Origin: Dendrobium chrysotoxum
Lineage: Eukaryota > Streptophyta > Magnoliopsida > Asparagales > Orchidaceae
DNA length: 64,000 nt
Reading direction: 5' to 3'
NCBI GenBank assembly: GCA_019925795.1
Contig: CM034306.1
Location: 49,594,758 to 49,658,757, forward strand
Of this stretch, positions 1 through 10,260 are shown one piece after another; the first letter of the stretch is position 1; each line of letters opens with the position of its first letter. Under the pieces are notes generated by a model that made no database searches, was not told where the DNA came from, and was given only the letters and a program-made list of their open reading frames with translations. Made by a program: the position numbers and the translations under genes.

Positions 1-1828
1 GCATATTTAACTTTTCAATTAGCTTTAATTTAAGTGGAATGTCCATTATTTGTAAAATAGTTATAGTTTCATAGATTTAATTCTAAGTATTTACTAGCTT
101 CATTACATAAAATTTAAATTTGTAATTGATTGTTAACTTACTTTCCTCATAATGTATATTGGACTGCAATCAGTGACAAAATGTTGTCTTCTATTTGCCT
201 TCTACCTGTAATCATTAATTATTTTCACTTATTATTTTATAATTTAAGACAAGAAAAAATAAAACTATGATATTTATTTGCCTTCACTAATCAACAAATT
301 AACGTAGGCATAACAAGGTTTCTTGTACATATATCTCAATATAAAGATACTCTTTAGATTGCCCATTCACTAATGTCTGTTGATTGACGTCGCCCAACAT
401 TTTAATGGCATAATGTTCTTTGGTTTCCAACGCCATTCTCTAACCTTCATCTTTCATTAACATTAATGGCTAATGGTAGGTATCCTTCAACTATTTAATT
501 TTAAAGGGGAATTTTAGTTGTTTTTGTTAAAACTACTAAAATTATTTAATTCTTGGATATTTAATTGAAAATAAAAAGCAAATGCATAGTAATCTTTCAA
601 AATATTTGAAAATTTTCACTTAATTCATTTCGTTATATTTAGAATTCGTCTGATTTGATAAGTTCTAAATACATTAAAAATGTGAAGCTTTACCGGTAAT
701 CATGGTCAAACACCACCGCCAATGTCGATATTAGCCACCCCCACCACCACTATCGTCAAAATCGACCATTATAGTTGTCACCACAACCCCCATAAGCCCA
801 CCATTGTACCCATCATCATTGATCATGACTGTATTCTAATATTAGTTTTATTTTGCAAGTAAGCAAATACAAAAAAAAAAAAATTAAACTCATAAACTTC
901 TTTTAAAAGAAATTAAACAACTAAAAAGTTTTTCAAATATATGATTTTAGTTTACATTATATTATAAATACTCATAAATTTCAAATTCATCCAACCAAAT
1001 AGTGTTATCTAACTTAGTCTTTGCCATATATTAATAGTTAGAATATATAGTATTTATTCATGTAATATTGTTTTCATTATTGAGAATATTCTATTTATTA
1101 AATTTCCTTTATTATTTTTTTTCTTGCCTATATATAGGTATATTTGTATTAGTTTGAAATCAATTTAACAAAGATTATACCTTTTTTTATTTACATTACT
1201 ACAAGAAACAAGGGTCGTACCACAGCCATGAAATTTCTAGTCATGAATAATCGCTTATTCTTTTTATTAGTCTCATTATAAAATAGATTTTAAGAGATTT
1301 AAAATTCCTTTTAACCATATTTTTATCAATATATCATCATCAAATTTGTTTCATTAAATTCTTTTGACTTGTCCTCCCTCAATTAGAACCACCACTGACA
1401 TGCACACAAGAACAATCCGTCGTCATCGCAACCACATATCCACACATGTTGCATGAAATAAATGCCTGTACTCCGAGAAAAGCCTTATTGCCTTATTCTC
1501 CCCTAATCCTCTTATAGTTGATAAGACAGATAGCGTAGCAACTGCTAGCCCATATGGCTACACCGGCTCTAAACGATCACAGAAACCTAGATCTCTCCAA
1601 CGAGAGAGAAAGAGAGAAAGAGTGAAAGAGAAAGAGAAAAATAGACGGCAATGCTTCTGTTCTTTGCCGTCGAAGAAAAGCACCATGAGGTGCGAATGGT
1701 GGCACGCTTTGCAAGCGTAAACCACCGATATTATATTAGTAGGGCACGTAAAGCTGAAGGTAATATTGACTATCAACGGTAACCGGCTACGACTATAGTT
1801 GGTAACAGCATTCGCATGCTATAAATTA
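1..1828. other. AT-rich intergenic DNA, no gene seen
   Basis: Low-complexity AT-rich sequence with short poly-A and poly-T runs (for example near 870-885) and a GA-rich patch near 1598-1640. The only reading frame, on the minus strand near 1558-1776, is rich in Ser, Phe and Leu from the GA/CT patch and resembles no family I know. I see no splice-supported coding block, RNA gene or terminal repeat here. Confidence 0.6.
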
Positions 1829-2740
1829 GTTGTCATTTTTCTTTTTTGAACAGCGTAAATGGATGTCGGAGCCAGCTTGGTTGTCAGACGGGTGTTGGGG
1901 AACTGCAATTCGTTCACTGGTGCCCTGCCACAAGGGTTCCGCTGTTGGGTGGTGACGACGGCTCCATTTGGGATGACGACTCAGCTGTGTTACATTTTAA
2001 GACGTGACGACGAGGCTGTTTGGGGCAGTGGGTTGCAACGGAGGTGCTAAAATTTGCACTTTCGCACCTTATTTTTGAAGACCAAAATACCTCTCTCGCG
2101 ATAAGCTGTGTTCAGATGTGTTCTAATACGAGAAAAAGACGTAAATACCCTTTCTCTCTTTTGCATTATTATATTTATTTTAAGAAATTTGTTATATAAA
2201 TATTTTTTTTCATCTTAATATATCTAAAGGTATCAAAGTAATTTGCTCTCATACAACTGCAACATGGCAGCTCGACAGTTATACTTACCAAATAAAATAT
2301 AATGATTTTTGTATAGCAACTTCAAAACTCAACTTTCTGTATAACAACTTCACGACCTACTTTATTGACAGCTGCAACGTCCCAAATGAAGTTGTAGGGC
2401 TTGATCAGAAGTCGATAGGTGCCTGACTGCAAAAGTGCAACATTAAACTAAACATTAAGTGATAATTATGAATTAATTCCTTTTTATATGTTGATTATAC
2501 AAAGTTAATTATCATAAATATAATTAGTATATCACAAGCAAATAATTAGTAGTTGTTGACTTATTCGAAGATGCATAATAGCCCCAACTGCTTGGAAATT
2601 AGTGAAAGAGTCATATATTTTGGCTTACATTATTGCCTTAAACTTAGAATAAGGCTTTCATCAATATGATTCTAACGAAAATTTAGAAGATTATTCAATA
2701 TTATTTATATTATTGCATGCTAAAAAAATTATTTATAGCC
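1829..2740 (+). repeat. Dispersed repeat, copy A of a duplicated segment
   Basis: This block is present again as copy B, which the Copia element splits into 4432-4888 and 16413-16946. Shared landmarks in order are a 'ggggcagtgggttgcaac' stretch (about 2023 and 4469), 'aaaataccctct'-type sequence, 'atggcagctcgaca' (2263 and 16475), 'agtcgataggtgcctgactg' (2410 and 16622), and 'catgctaaaaaaa' at the end (2716 and 16930). Copy A has about 150 extra bases near 1865-2020; copy B has about 280 extra bases before the Copia site. No coding function is evident. Confidence 0.85.
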
Positions 2741-2828
2741 CCAATGCATTATGCATTGGGTGATGTGGCGCGTCCGGTTGGCCTCCGGACTCTTCCGGAC
2801 ACCGCACGTAATAATTTTTCCTCATCCA

Positions 2829-2999
2829 GAGGTCAATGTAAAGCCTCCAAGCACTCATCTCCATGCAAAAGACTCGCCTACAAAGGCTTGTTCTACATGA
2901 CTTTTATGGAGGACTAGCTCGATACACTCGACAGCAAAGCCTTGGCTAAGGGTCTCATAATGGACTCAATAATTATATTAAAGATATAGTCCCGCATGC
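2829..2999 (+). repeat. Dispersed ~170-bp repeat, second copy at 27975-28148
   Basis: The segment with 'gactagctcgatacactcg' and 'ctcataatgga(c/a)tcaataat' recurs at 27975-28148 with scattered substitutions. At the second site a hAT-like remnant abuts its left edge and a Copia LTR its right edge. A short frame running through the repeat is probably fortuitous. Confidence 0.8.
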
Positions 3000-3349
3000 A
3001 TCTACTAGTTTATGCCACGTGTCATGTATAGTTTGTAATAGATCGTAACTAATATTGTACTTTATTTTTTATTTATTGTGCTTAACCTTCTTATAGCCTT
3101 TAAACCCCATAAATAAAGAGTAAAAAAACATATTTTAGATCTTTAGATAAACCGTCGAGCTCGAAATAGTGTTCGAGCTCGGCTAGCCTGTTACCGAGTA
3201 GAGTTTTTGCCGGCTTGCGGGTCGGCTTGACTCGTTTGCACTCATAGCTTGGATTAATCGATCAATTCTGTTTTTCTTTTTATTTAATGACAATTATAAT
3301 GAGCAGTACGAAGCAGTGAACATACTTTATGTCATAGTGATGTGATCAT

Positions 3350-3500
3350 TGATATGTGGTGTTTTGTATTTAGTAAGAAAGCCACGTTACCATATAACTA
3401 GATAATGTTCCTTTTTTGATAGATAATCTATCAAAAAGAAAACATTATCTAGTTGTACGGTAATATCGCTTTCTTACTAAATACAAAACACCACATATCA
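3350..3500. mobile_element. 151-bp foldback hairpin (MITE-like)
   Basis: Two arms of about 75 bp are inverted copies of each other. The outer 33 bases (tgatatgtggtgttttgta...) pair perfectly with the right end, and the arms meet at 'tgatagataatctatca'. Only a few mismatches occur in the middle, around 3383-3395. Part of the inner arm sequence appears a third time at about 3505-3540, followed by a short (TA)n. A transcript would form a near-perfect long stem. No clear target duplication was seen. Confidence 0.8.
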
Positions 3501-3567
3501 CTTATGTACAACTTGATAATGTTCCATTTTTGATAGATTATATATATATATATAGCAGAATATACTT

Positions 3568-3806
3568 ACTTTACTAAATAGTTAACATATCTAATAATAC
3601 AAATTCAAGAAACTTAATTACCAAAAAAAAAAAAAACTTCTATTCTTAATTTTAAATTTTTGTAACGATTTTTATAGTAATATAATACAATAATTTCTTT
3701 TACAAAGATTAATGATTTTCAACTACTACAAAAAGTTAAGTCAAATAATTTTTAGATATGTTAAATAGTTTTAGACTATATCATACTCATTTATTTTGAA
3801 ATAAAT
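3568..3806 (+). repeat. Dispersed ~240-bp AT-rich repeat, copy at 42976-43210
   Basis: Nearly identical sequence from 'ctttactaaata' to 'catttattttgaaataa' is present at 42976-43210. At the second site it abuts the truncated end of a giant LTR, so it may be a mobile fragment or the flank in which that LTR ended. No coding content. Confidence 0.85.
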
Positions 3807-4084
3807 TAACTTAAATAATTTTGACAATTTATTATTTTTATTATTTTTCCTAAAAATTACTAATTGTTAAAAATTAAAAAAAAATAGCTTACTTAGATTT
3901 TCAGTATGTTAAATCATATTTCACTTAACATCATTCATTTCTGTGCATTAAAATTAAATTAAATAATATTAATTTAATACAAATAATTTGTTACTTAAGT
4001 TAATTACATTTTAATAACATCATTAAGATTAAAATAATAATACTCTAACATAAATCCGCGTAGGTGCAACCCTTTTTTCAACCA

Positions 4085-4350
4085 CCCACCTCACATACTT
4101 ATCTTTGAAGACCATAAAGAAACATTAAAACTAACCAAACCATTAACCTCTTTAAGAGCCAAGTTAAGGGCATGATCAAGCGGATTCTCTTGAATTTTCT
4201 TAAGTAAATCATCTTGACGTTTTTGAAGAATATCAATATTATGAGATACAACTTTAGAAGAAGCCCAAGATTTACCTTTGATCAAACATTTGAGATTACA
4301 GAGTTTCCCATAAAAATCATTAATAGGATTACCAGAAGGAGCCTTTACAA
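4085..4350 (-). pseudogene. L1-like non-LTR retrotransposon ORF2 scrap
   Basis: The minus-strand translation contains GNPINDFYGKLCNLK, then a frame with DILQKRQDDLLKKIQENP and LNLALKEVNGL. This matches the pattern of the linker between endonuclease and reverse transcriptase in plant L1-type ORF2 proteins (GNP...L..LK..L...N, then a Gln/Lys-rich helix). Only about 85 residues are legible and no catalytic motif is included, so the family call rests on pattern memory alone. It lies between repeat copies A and B and is probably a dead fragment. Confidence 0.5.
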
Positions 4351-4431
4351 AAACATAGATGAGTAAATATCAAAATTCCAAATTTTTACACCAAAATTTC
4401 TTAAAAACAAATCTATTACTGTGATGGGACA

Positions 4432-4888
4432 AGTTGTAATTTTTCTTTCAACAGCATAAACGGATGATGGGGCAGTGGGTTGCAACCGAGATGTTAAAAT
4501 TTGCAAGTTCGCACCTTATTTTTTGGAGACCAAAATACCTCTGTCGTGGTAAGCTGCGTTCTACTGTTTTGATACGAGAAAAAGGCCTAAATACCCTTTC
4601 TCTCTTCCTGTTCGTCGAAGCCCGCCACTACCTTTCCTCTCTTATAGTGGCCTTTCTTCTATGAGGTAGTCTCTGATGCTCCCAATCTTTCATCCGCTGA
4701 TGGAACCATCATCCTTTCAGCTGCAGACAGTTGGTGAAGGTGGATGAGATATCACAGATAATGGATTCAGAGGCATTCACTATCGAGAACTCGGTGCAAT
4801 TCGTAGGGCCGTCCTCTTCCACTTCGCTCAGCACTAATGCTAAGTTTAAAGTACGATGCCCTAAATGAGTGCAGGTAATAGATTCAGA
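4432..4888 (+). repeat. Copy B of the duplicated segment, left half
   Basis: Left part of the second copy of the 1829-2740 repeat. It stops exactly where the Copia LTR begins. The last bases before the LTR are 'tcaga', and the bases after the far LTR are 'tcata', a plausible 5-bp target duplication with one mismatch. About 280 bp (4606-4888) have no counterpart in copy A. Confidence 0.8.
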
Positions 4889-5242
4889 TGTTGGAATGAA
4901 AAAAAAAGCTTTTGGAACAAGAGAAGGCTAAAAGAGAACAAGAGAAAGAAACTAGAAATTTTATTTCTTACTTTTGGCTTGATACAAACTCAAAGACATC
5001 ACCACTATACTAGTAGTACACCATTAGGATTATGCCAACACATTTCAATCTAATGATTACAAATGACTCTCTAGAGTATTCTCATATCTTCTATCATAAA
5101 TGACATTAAATGCCTATTCTAGACTTTCTAATAATTACTCCATAATAGATTTCTAGAGTCTTCTTCAATAGATAACTCTAGATTATGGGCTTTAATCAAA
5201 AGCCCAAATATCAATGGGCCAAATTAAGTTTAATATCCAACA
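4889..5242 (-). repeat. Copia 3' LTR (354 bp)
   Basis: Starts TGTTGGA and ends TCCAACA. Matches 16057-16412 along its whole length. Its inner edge borders a G-rich polypurine tract on the minus strand, which marks it as the 3' LTR. Confidence 0.95.
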
Positions 5243-5256
5243 TCCCCCCTTAAACT
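5243..5256 (-). other. Copia polypurine tract
   Basis: The minus strand reads AAGTTTAAGGGGGGA immediately before the 3' LTR, the expected plus-strand primer for reverse transcription. Confidence 0.85.
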
Positions 5257-5257
5257 T

Positions 5258-6170
5258 AATTTTGTGACTCCAAGCAACTTTCTCATCCTGATATAGTCTT
5301 CATACTTGAGTGGCTTGGTGAAGATGTTAGCAATTTGGTCTTGTGACTTCACATATTTCGCTTGCACTTCCCTCCTTGTAATGCATTCTCTGATATAGTG
5401 ATAGCATGTATCAATTTGCTTACTTCTATCATAAAAAACTAGATATTTGGCTAATGATATTGCAGACTTATTATCAATATAAAATCTTTGTTGGTTCTTC
5501 TTGAGGTAAGCTTAATTCTTTTAACAAGTTTCAAAGCCAAATTACATGATAAATACAGGATGTTACGGATACATACTCTGCTTCACAAGTAGATAGCATC
5601 ATAATTAGCTGCTTCTTTGACATCCAGGTGAAAGCTGTATCTCCCATGAAGAACACATAAACAGTGGTGCTCTTTCTATCATCCATGTCACCAACCTAAT
5701 ACTGTTGCGATATTCTATAAGTCTAAAATTGTTAGATGAGGAGTAGAGTAAGCCAAAGTGAATTGTAGCTTTGATATAGTGTAGGATTCTTTTAGCAGTC
5801 TTTAAGTGGCTGGTGGTTAGAGTCTCCATATAGCGACTAACAAGTCCAACAACATATAGAATATCAGGCCTTGTGCATGTTAAGTAGCACAAACTCCCAA
5901 CTAGGCTCTTGAAAAATGTAGGATTGACTCTTTCTCCTTTATCGTGCTTTGATAGCTTGACTCCACATTCAATAGGAGTATTTATAGGTTTACAATTGTC
6001 CATCTTGAACTTCTTCAGCATCTCTTTTACATAGCTTTCTTGTGAGATAAATATTCCATCTTCCATTTGATGGACTTCAATGCCCAAATAATAGGCCATG
6101 AGCCCAATATCAGTCATATCAAATTCCTTGGTCATTGCATGTTTGAATTCTTTAAACATACTTTGATTAT
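5258..6170 (-). pseudogene. Copia pol, RT C-terminal part and RNase H
   Basis: Minus-strand continuation of the RT that is cut at 12916. It begins with NNQSMFKEFKHAMTKEF, then MAYYLGIEVHQ and a connection region with TRPDILYVVGLVSRYM and AKRILHYIK. After a frameshift near 5700 the RNase H part follows: AFTWMSKKQ, LSTCEAEYVSVTSC, and near the end a degenerate DNKSAISLAK-like motif. The E of the EAEY motif is present, but stops interrupt the RNase H (for example after HVIWL). The inserted sequence at 6171 adds a false N-terminus to the long open frame. Homology is clear; function is lost. Confidence 0.9.
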
Positions 6171-6599
6171 TGTTGATCTTATTTTTGTATTGGGTCACTA
6201 GGACCAATCCAAACCCTAGAATTTACCTAAATCTTAGATCAATCTAGATCAAATCTAGATTTCCAGACCAAAATTTATGGTTCAAAGGCCTTGTCCTGAA
6301 AGTCTTTTCCAATGAATTTTCAAATATTTTCAACCCTAGTCAAATGACCCCTGATTCATTATCTATCAATTACATATTGATTAGGCATGTCCCTAGGGTC
6401 TACCCTCCAAATTTGAGCTCAATCTGAGGTCTCTAACCCCAAAAATTGGATTAAAATTCAAATGATATAAAACCTTCAAATATTTATAACCTATGCCACT
6501 AGACCTGCTACCCAGTGGATTTTGACCTGGGAGTCCTCTCCAAACCCTTTGATCATATCCAGACCATCAATTATGACTTGTCAAATAATAAACTATATT

Positions 6600-7450
6600 T
6601 TGGTGGATCCATTTTTACCCTCAGTTGACCAGGGGTCAAAATAACGAAAATGCCCTTTAAGGGTAATTTTGGAGTTTCCTCTAAACTCCAATGAAACCTT
6701 TTCAAATCAAATCCTAGAAACTCTTTCAATGTATTCTAATCATTATTAGGAGGGTATAGGATTTAAACCAAGACCCTAGTCAAGCCTGATTGACTAGGTC
6801 AACCCAAAATGACCAAAGTACCCATTGGGGTATGAACAGTCATTTTGAATTAAATGACCTTATCTTTGGATAGAATCACTTCCATTGGATCCAATCTCAG
6901 CCTCTGTGTCAACTTGGTTAACCAAGTCAACCAAGGTTGACCCAAATGCCCTTTAAGGGTTCAAATAGTCATTTTGATTGAGTTGAACTCTCTAAATCCT
7001 GGGACCACCTCCAATAGTATTAGAATATCATTTCAAACTTGTTGAGCCCAAACCTACACCTTGGGTCAACCTGGTTGACCAAGTCAACCTTGGTTGACTA
7101 AATAGTACATTAAGGGTTTAAATGGATCATTTCAACCCATTCAACCTATCCAACCCATTTAATCAAATCAATATCTTTAACCCCTCAAATATACTCCATT
7201 TGATGCCTCAAATATTTCTAAACCCACCATGAGTCATATCACCATAGATTGACCAAGTCAACTTGCCAAAATTTGGTCAAAATTCCTTCCATTACATACA
7301 TATATTTAAATCTTAAATGTTCAATTTTAAACCACATTTAAATTAAGCAAATCAACTCATAAAACCTTCCCCTATACCACATAAGCTTATTGACTAGTTT
7401 GACTAGTCAAAGTATTCAAAAAGGGTCAAAGTCAAAGTATCCTAATAACT
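6600..7450. promoter_or_regulatory. Dense cluster of W-box-like TTGAC motifs in LTR-X
   Basis: About twenty TTGAC/GTCAA cores, many as TTGACC or as palindromic pairs (ttgaccaagtcaacc), occur in this 850-bp part of the LTR. TTGAC(C/T) is the core bound by plant WRKY factors. Similar density is seen in the inverted copy near 60740-61100, and a looser cluster lies in the 44.0-44.6 kb LTR. Binding and responsiveness are inference; the motif density is visible. Confidence 0.4.
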
Positions 7451-7504
7451 CTATATTTATATGCATTTGGTGGCTGGGAGGGTTAGTTGGCAGTAGCTTG
7501 AAGC

Positions 7505-7721
7505 CTCTCTCTCTCTCTCTCTCCAATCCAAGCTAAGTAATCATTAGGAGGAATGGAATAATCTCACTCTTCACTCAAAGCTTTGGCTCCACTCTCTATC
7601 ATCCAAAACCTTCAATTCCAGCAGCCTCCAGCTCATGTCAAGGATAACCCAGCTTTTCCATCTATAAATAAAGCCCCTCCAGCCATTAGAATGGTTGTTA
7701 AAAAATTTGAGAGCGTAATTT

Positions 7722-7780
<59 letters not shown>
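7505..7780. repeat. CT and GA microsatellites in the giant LTR
   Basis: A (CT)n run at about 7505-7523 and a long (GA)n run at about 7725-7780 flank a short AT-rich stretch. GA/CT-rich tracts also occur in the related LTRs at 19.7-20.3 and 37.6-38.1 kb. A 105-aa Ser/Leu-repeat frame across the GA run is an artefact of the repeat. Confidence 0.9.
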
Positions 7781-7784
<4 letters not shown>

Positions 7785-9976
7785 ATAATTGCTATAGCAG
7801 ATACTAAACTAGCCACCAACAGCTCTTGGACCCTTAAAGGTAGTTGTAGAGGATTCAAATATCTTTCCAACAAGCCCAAGAACACCAAAATCTATTCACA
7901 GGATTGTAAGATATCTCAACTTTTCTCTAAAACTTTAATTTTAAACTGCATAAAATCTACAACTAATGAAGCCTCCAAACTTCAGGTGTTAAAAGATTAG
8001 GTTGGCATAAACCTTTGTTTCACATGTCATCCAATTTAGATGAGTATTTTGAAAGTTATGGGTGTTTGAATTTTCTAGTTCAAATTGAATTGAATTCATC
8101 TAAATGAATCAAACCCGTCTGATCCTTTCTTAAGCGAGATCGGACAGTTCCGCTTCTGCCACGTTGCCCACCCCAAACTGCGCGACTTCTCCTGGTTTTG
8201 AACGCAGGTTTATTCGAACTGCAGGAGATGCATGGCACGCCCTAAGCTGTCAGATCAAATCCATATTAGATCCGACGGCCAAGATCTATCGCTAACGTGG
8301 TTTAGTCAAAATCGCATCCGCGGTCTCGGTTCGTCCCATCCGAGGACACGTGTCGGCTTCTGACGCGGCGACGTAGCCATTTTTGCTCAAATTGAATTAG
8401 AAAAGTTCATCAAATTCCCAAAAACTTCTAAAATTCATAGAAAATTCATATTTTCACAAAATTTAATGTTTATGGGCTCATTAGAGAGGGCTTAAGCCCT
8501 ACTATTTATTAAAATTAAAATCAAAGTATTTTGATGACTGGATTGTGAGTTATTTGAGATTGTTTGGAATCTATTTTACCAATTTTTTTATAATCCTATG
8601 ATCAAATCGAACCTAAATTTTGGTGAAATATTTTTGAGCATCTTAGGCATCTCCTGCATTTTTCCTAGGACCAGATGCTCAAGGGATTGCTGGGGGATGA
8701 ATTTTAAAGTAATAGGTCCATCTTGGACCCACAACTTTAAAAAAATTATAACTCTCCAAATTGATAGAATTATGTTATCTAATTGTTGTGATGTGCTTAC
8801 ATGTGTTCCAGGGTTAGATGACCAAGATTTCAAACCCATTTAAACACTAGAGACACATAGGGAAAATAATTAAGGAAAATGTCTATTTAAATTAGAAAAA
8901 TTCTAGAAAATTATATATACATCCAATGGGGATGAAACTTCAGAACATTGAACTTAGTCACATTTTATACCTTAGGTCCAAATTTCACTGAATTTGAAGT
9001 CATAAGGTCAGAAAATTAATCAAGTTAAAATTCAGCATTTTTTAGGACCCATAAAATTCAAAAAATATATAATAAATTAAAATTAAATTCAAAAGTTACA
9101 AATAATATATCTAACTGACCAGAATTTGATCCTCTATTTAGAAAAAAATAGAAGATCTATCTCTAGACTTGTAATTTAACTTTAATTTAAGTTTTAGTTA
9201 AAATTAATAATTAGCTATATAAAATAATTAAAAAATATAAAAAAATGCCAATAAATTCTAAACACCTGAAAACACTCCCATGATTCATCCCTGACCTTTG
9301 CAAGTGAATCCATGTAGTTTAGAATAAGTTTGGATCAAATATCAAAACCTCCATAATTAAGTAATTTAAAAAATCAATTAATTAATCAAACTTTGAAAAA
9401 TCATAACTCTAGAAAAATCCAGATTGATCAAACTTAGGGTCATTCAACTCAATTTAAGGTCTAGTATTTCCTAAAAAAACAAACTAACAAAAATGGGTTA
9501 AAGTCAAAAACTCAACTTTTGGTTAATCATATTACAAAATTAGGTCAAAATTTCAAAATTTTATAACTTAATGTAAACATTTTCAAATTGAGCAAACTCA
9601 AAGGCATTGTACTCCATGTAAGGTCTAATATTTATTAAAGGTATAAAATAAGCAAAAATCACTTAAAATCAAAAATTCAACTTTTTGGTCAACTTCGGTT
9701 CAAATTTCAACTGAAAGTTCAAAAATTCATAACTAATTGTAGAAAACTCCAATTCCAACAAACTCATATTTTAATTAATCATGTTTAGGTCTAGTATTTG
9801 AGAAAAATACCAAAACTCTAAAAATTAACTTTAATCAAAAAGTCATTTTTGACCCCTTTAATTAATATATTTAAATAATTCAAATAATTCTAAAAAAATG
9901 CAATAATCAACCAAAATTCCAGAAATTATAAATTTGATTAATTAATTAGCCAACCAACCCTTTAATACACAACAAC

Positions 9977-10092
9977 CACTCCAAAGATAAATTTTTTGGA
10001 CGGACTACTTCGGGATGCTGGGCTAAGTGTCCTTAGGAGGCTTGATTCCTCAAGCCTGGTGGCACAACGCCACGAACAGATTCAATGGAATG
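9977..10092 (+). other. Putative multi-branch structured module, unit a (LTR-X solo copy)
   Basis: The module can be drawn as a closed fold: outer stem CACTCCA with TGGAATG (one mismatch), an arm with GGAC near 9998 pairing GTCC near 10029, a hairpin AGGCTTG-attcct-CAAGCCT, and a hairpin GTGGC-acaa-CGCCAC. The same unit is at 23658-23774 and 40963-41078, and a partner unit lies 178 bp downstream. Pairing is seen directly; a function as RNA is inference. Confidence 0.55.
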
Positions 10093-10154
10093 TAAAACCT
10101 TAAAATTAATTATTTATTTATAATTTTACTAAATAAAAATTCTTAATTTAACTA

Positions 10155-10260
10155 CATCAATCAGGTTTTTAGGATGGACTGCTCCGGGCTATGGGGCTAA
10201 GTATCCTAAGGAGGCCTAGTTCCTCGAGCCAAGTGGCATAACGCCATGAACCGGTTGATG
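10155..10260 (+). other. Putative multi-branch structured module, unit b (LTR-X solo copy)
   Basis: Same layout as unit a but with different stem sequences: outer stem CATCAA with TTGATG, arm TTAGGAT with ATCCTAA, and a terminal hairpin TGGCAT-aac-GCCATG. The middle hairpin is weaker here. Equivalent units are at 23837-23939 and 41142-41244. Confidence 0.55.

Noticed and set aside
2717..2917. 66-codon frame in the dispersed repeat
   Set aside because: Not kept open in the second copy at 27975-28148 and no recognisable domain.
7571..7888. 105-codon Ser/Leu-repeat frame
   Set aside because: Produced by the (GA)n tract in LTR-X.
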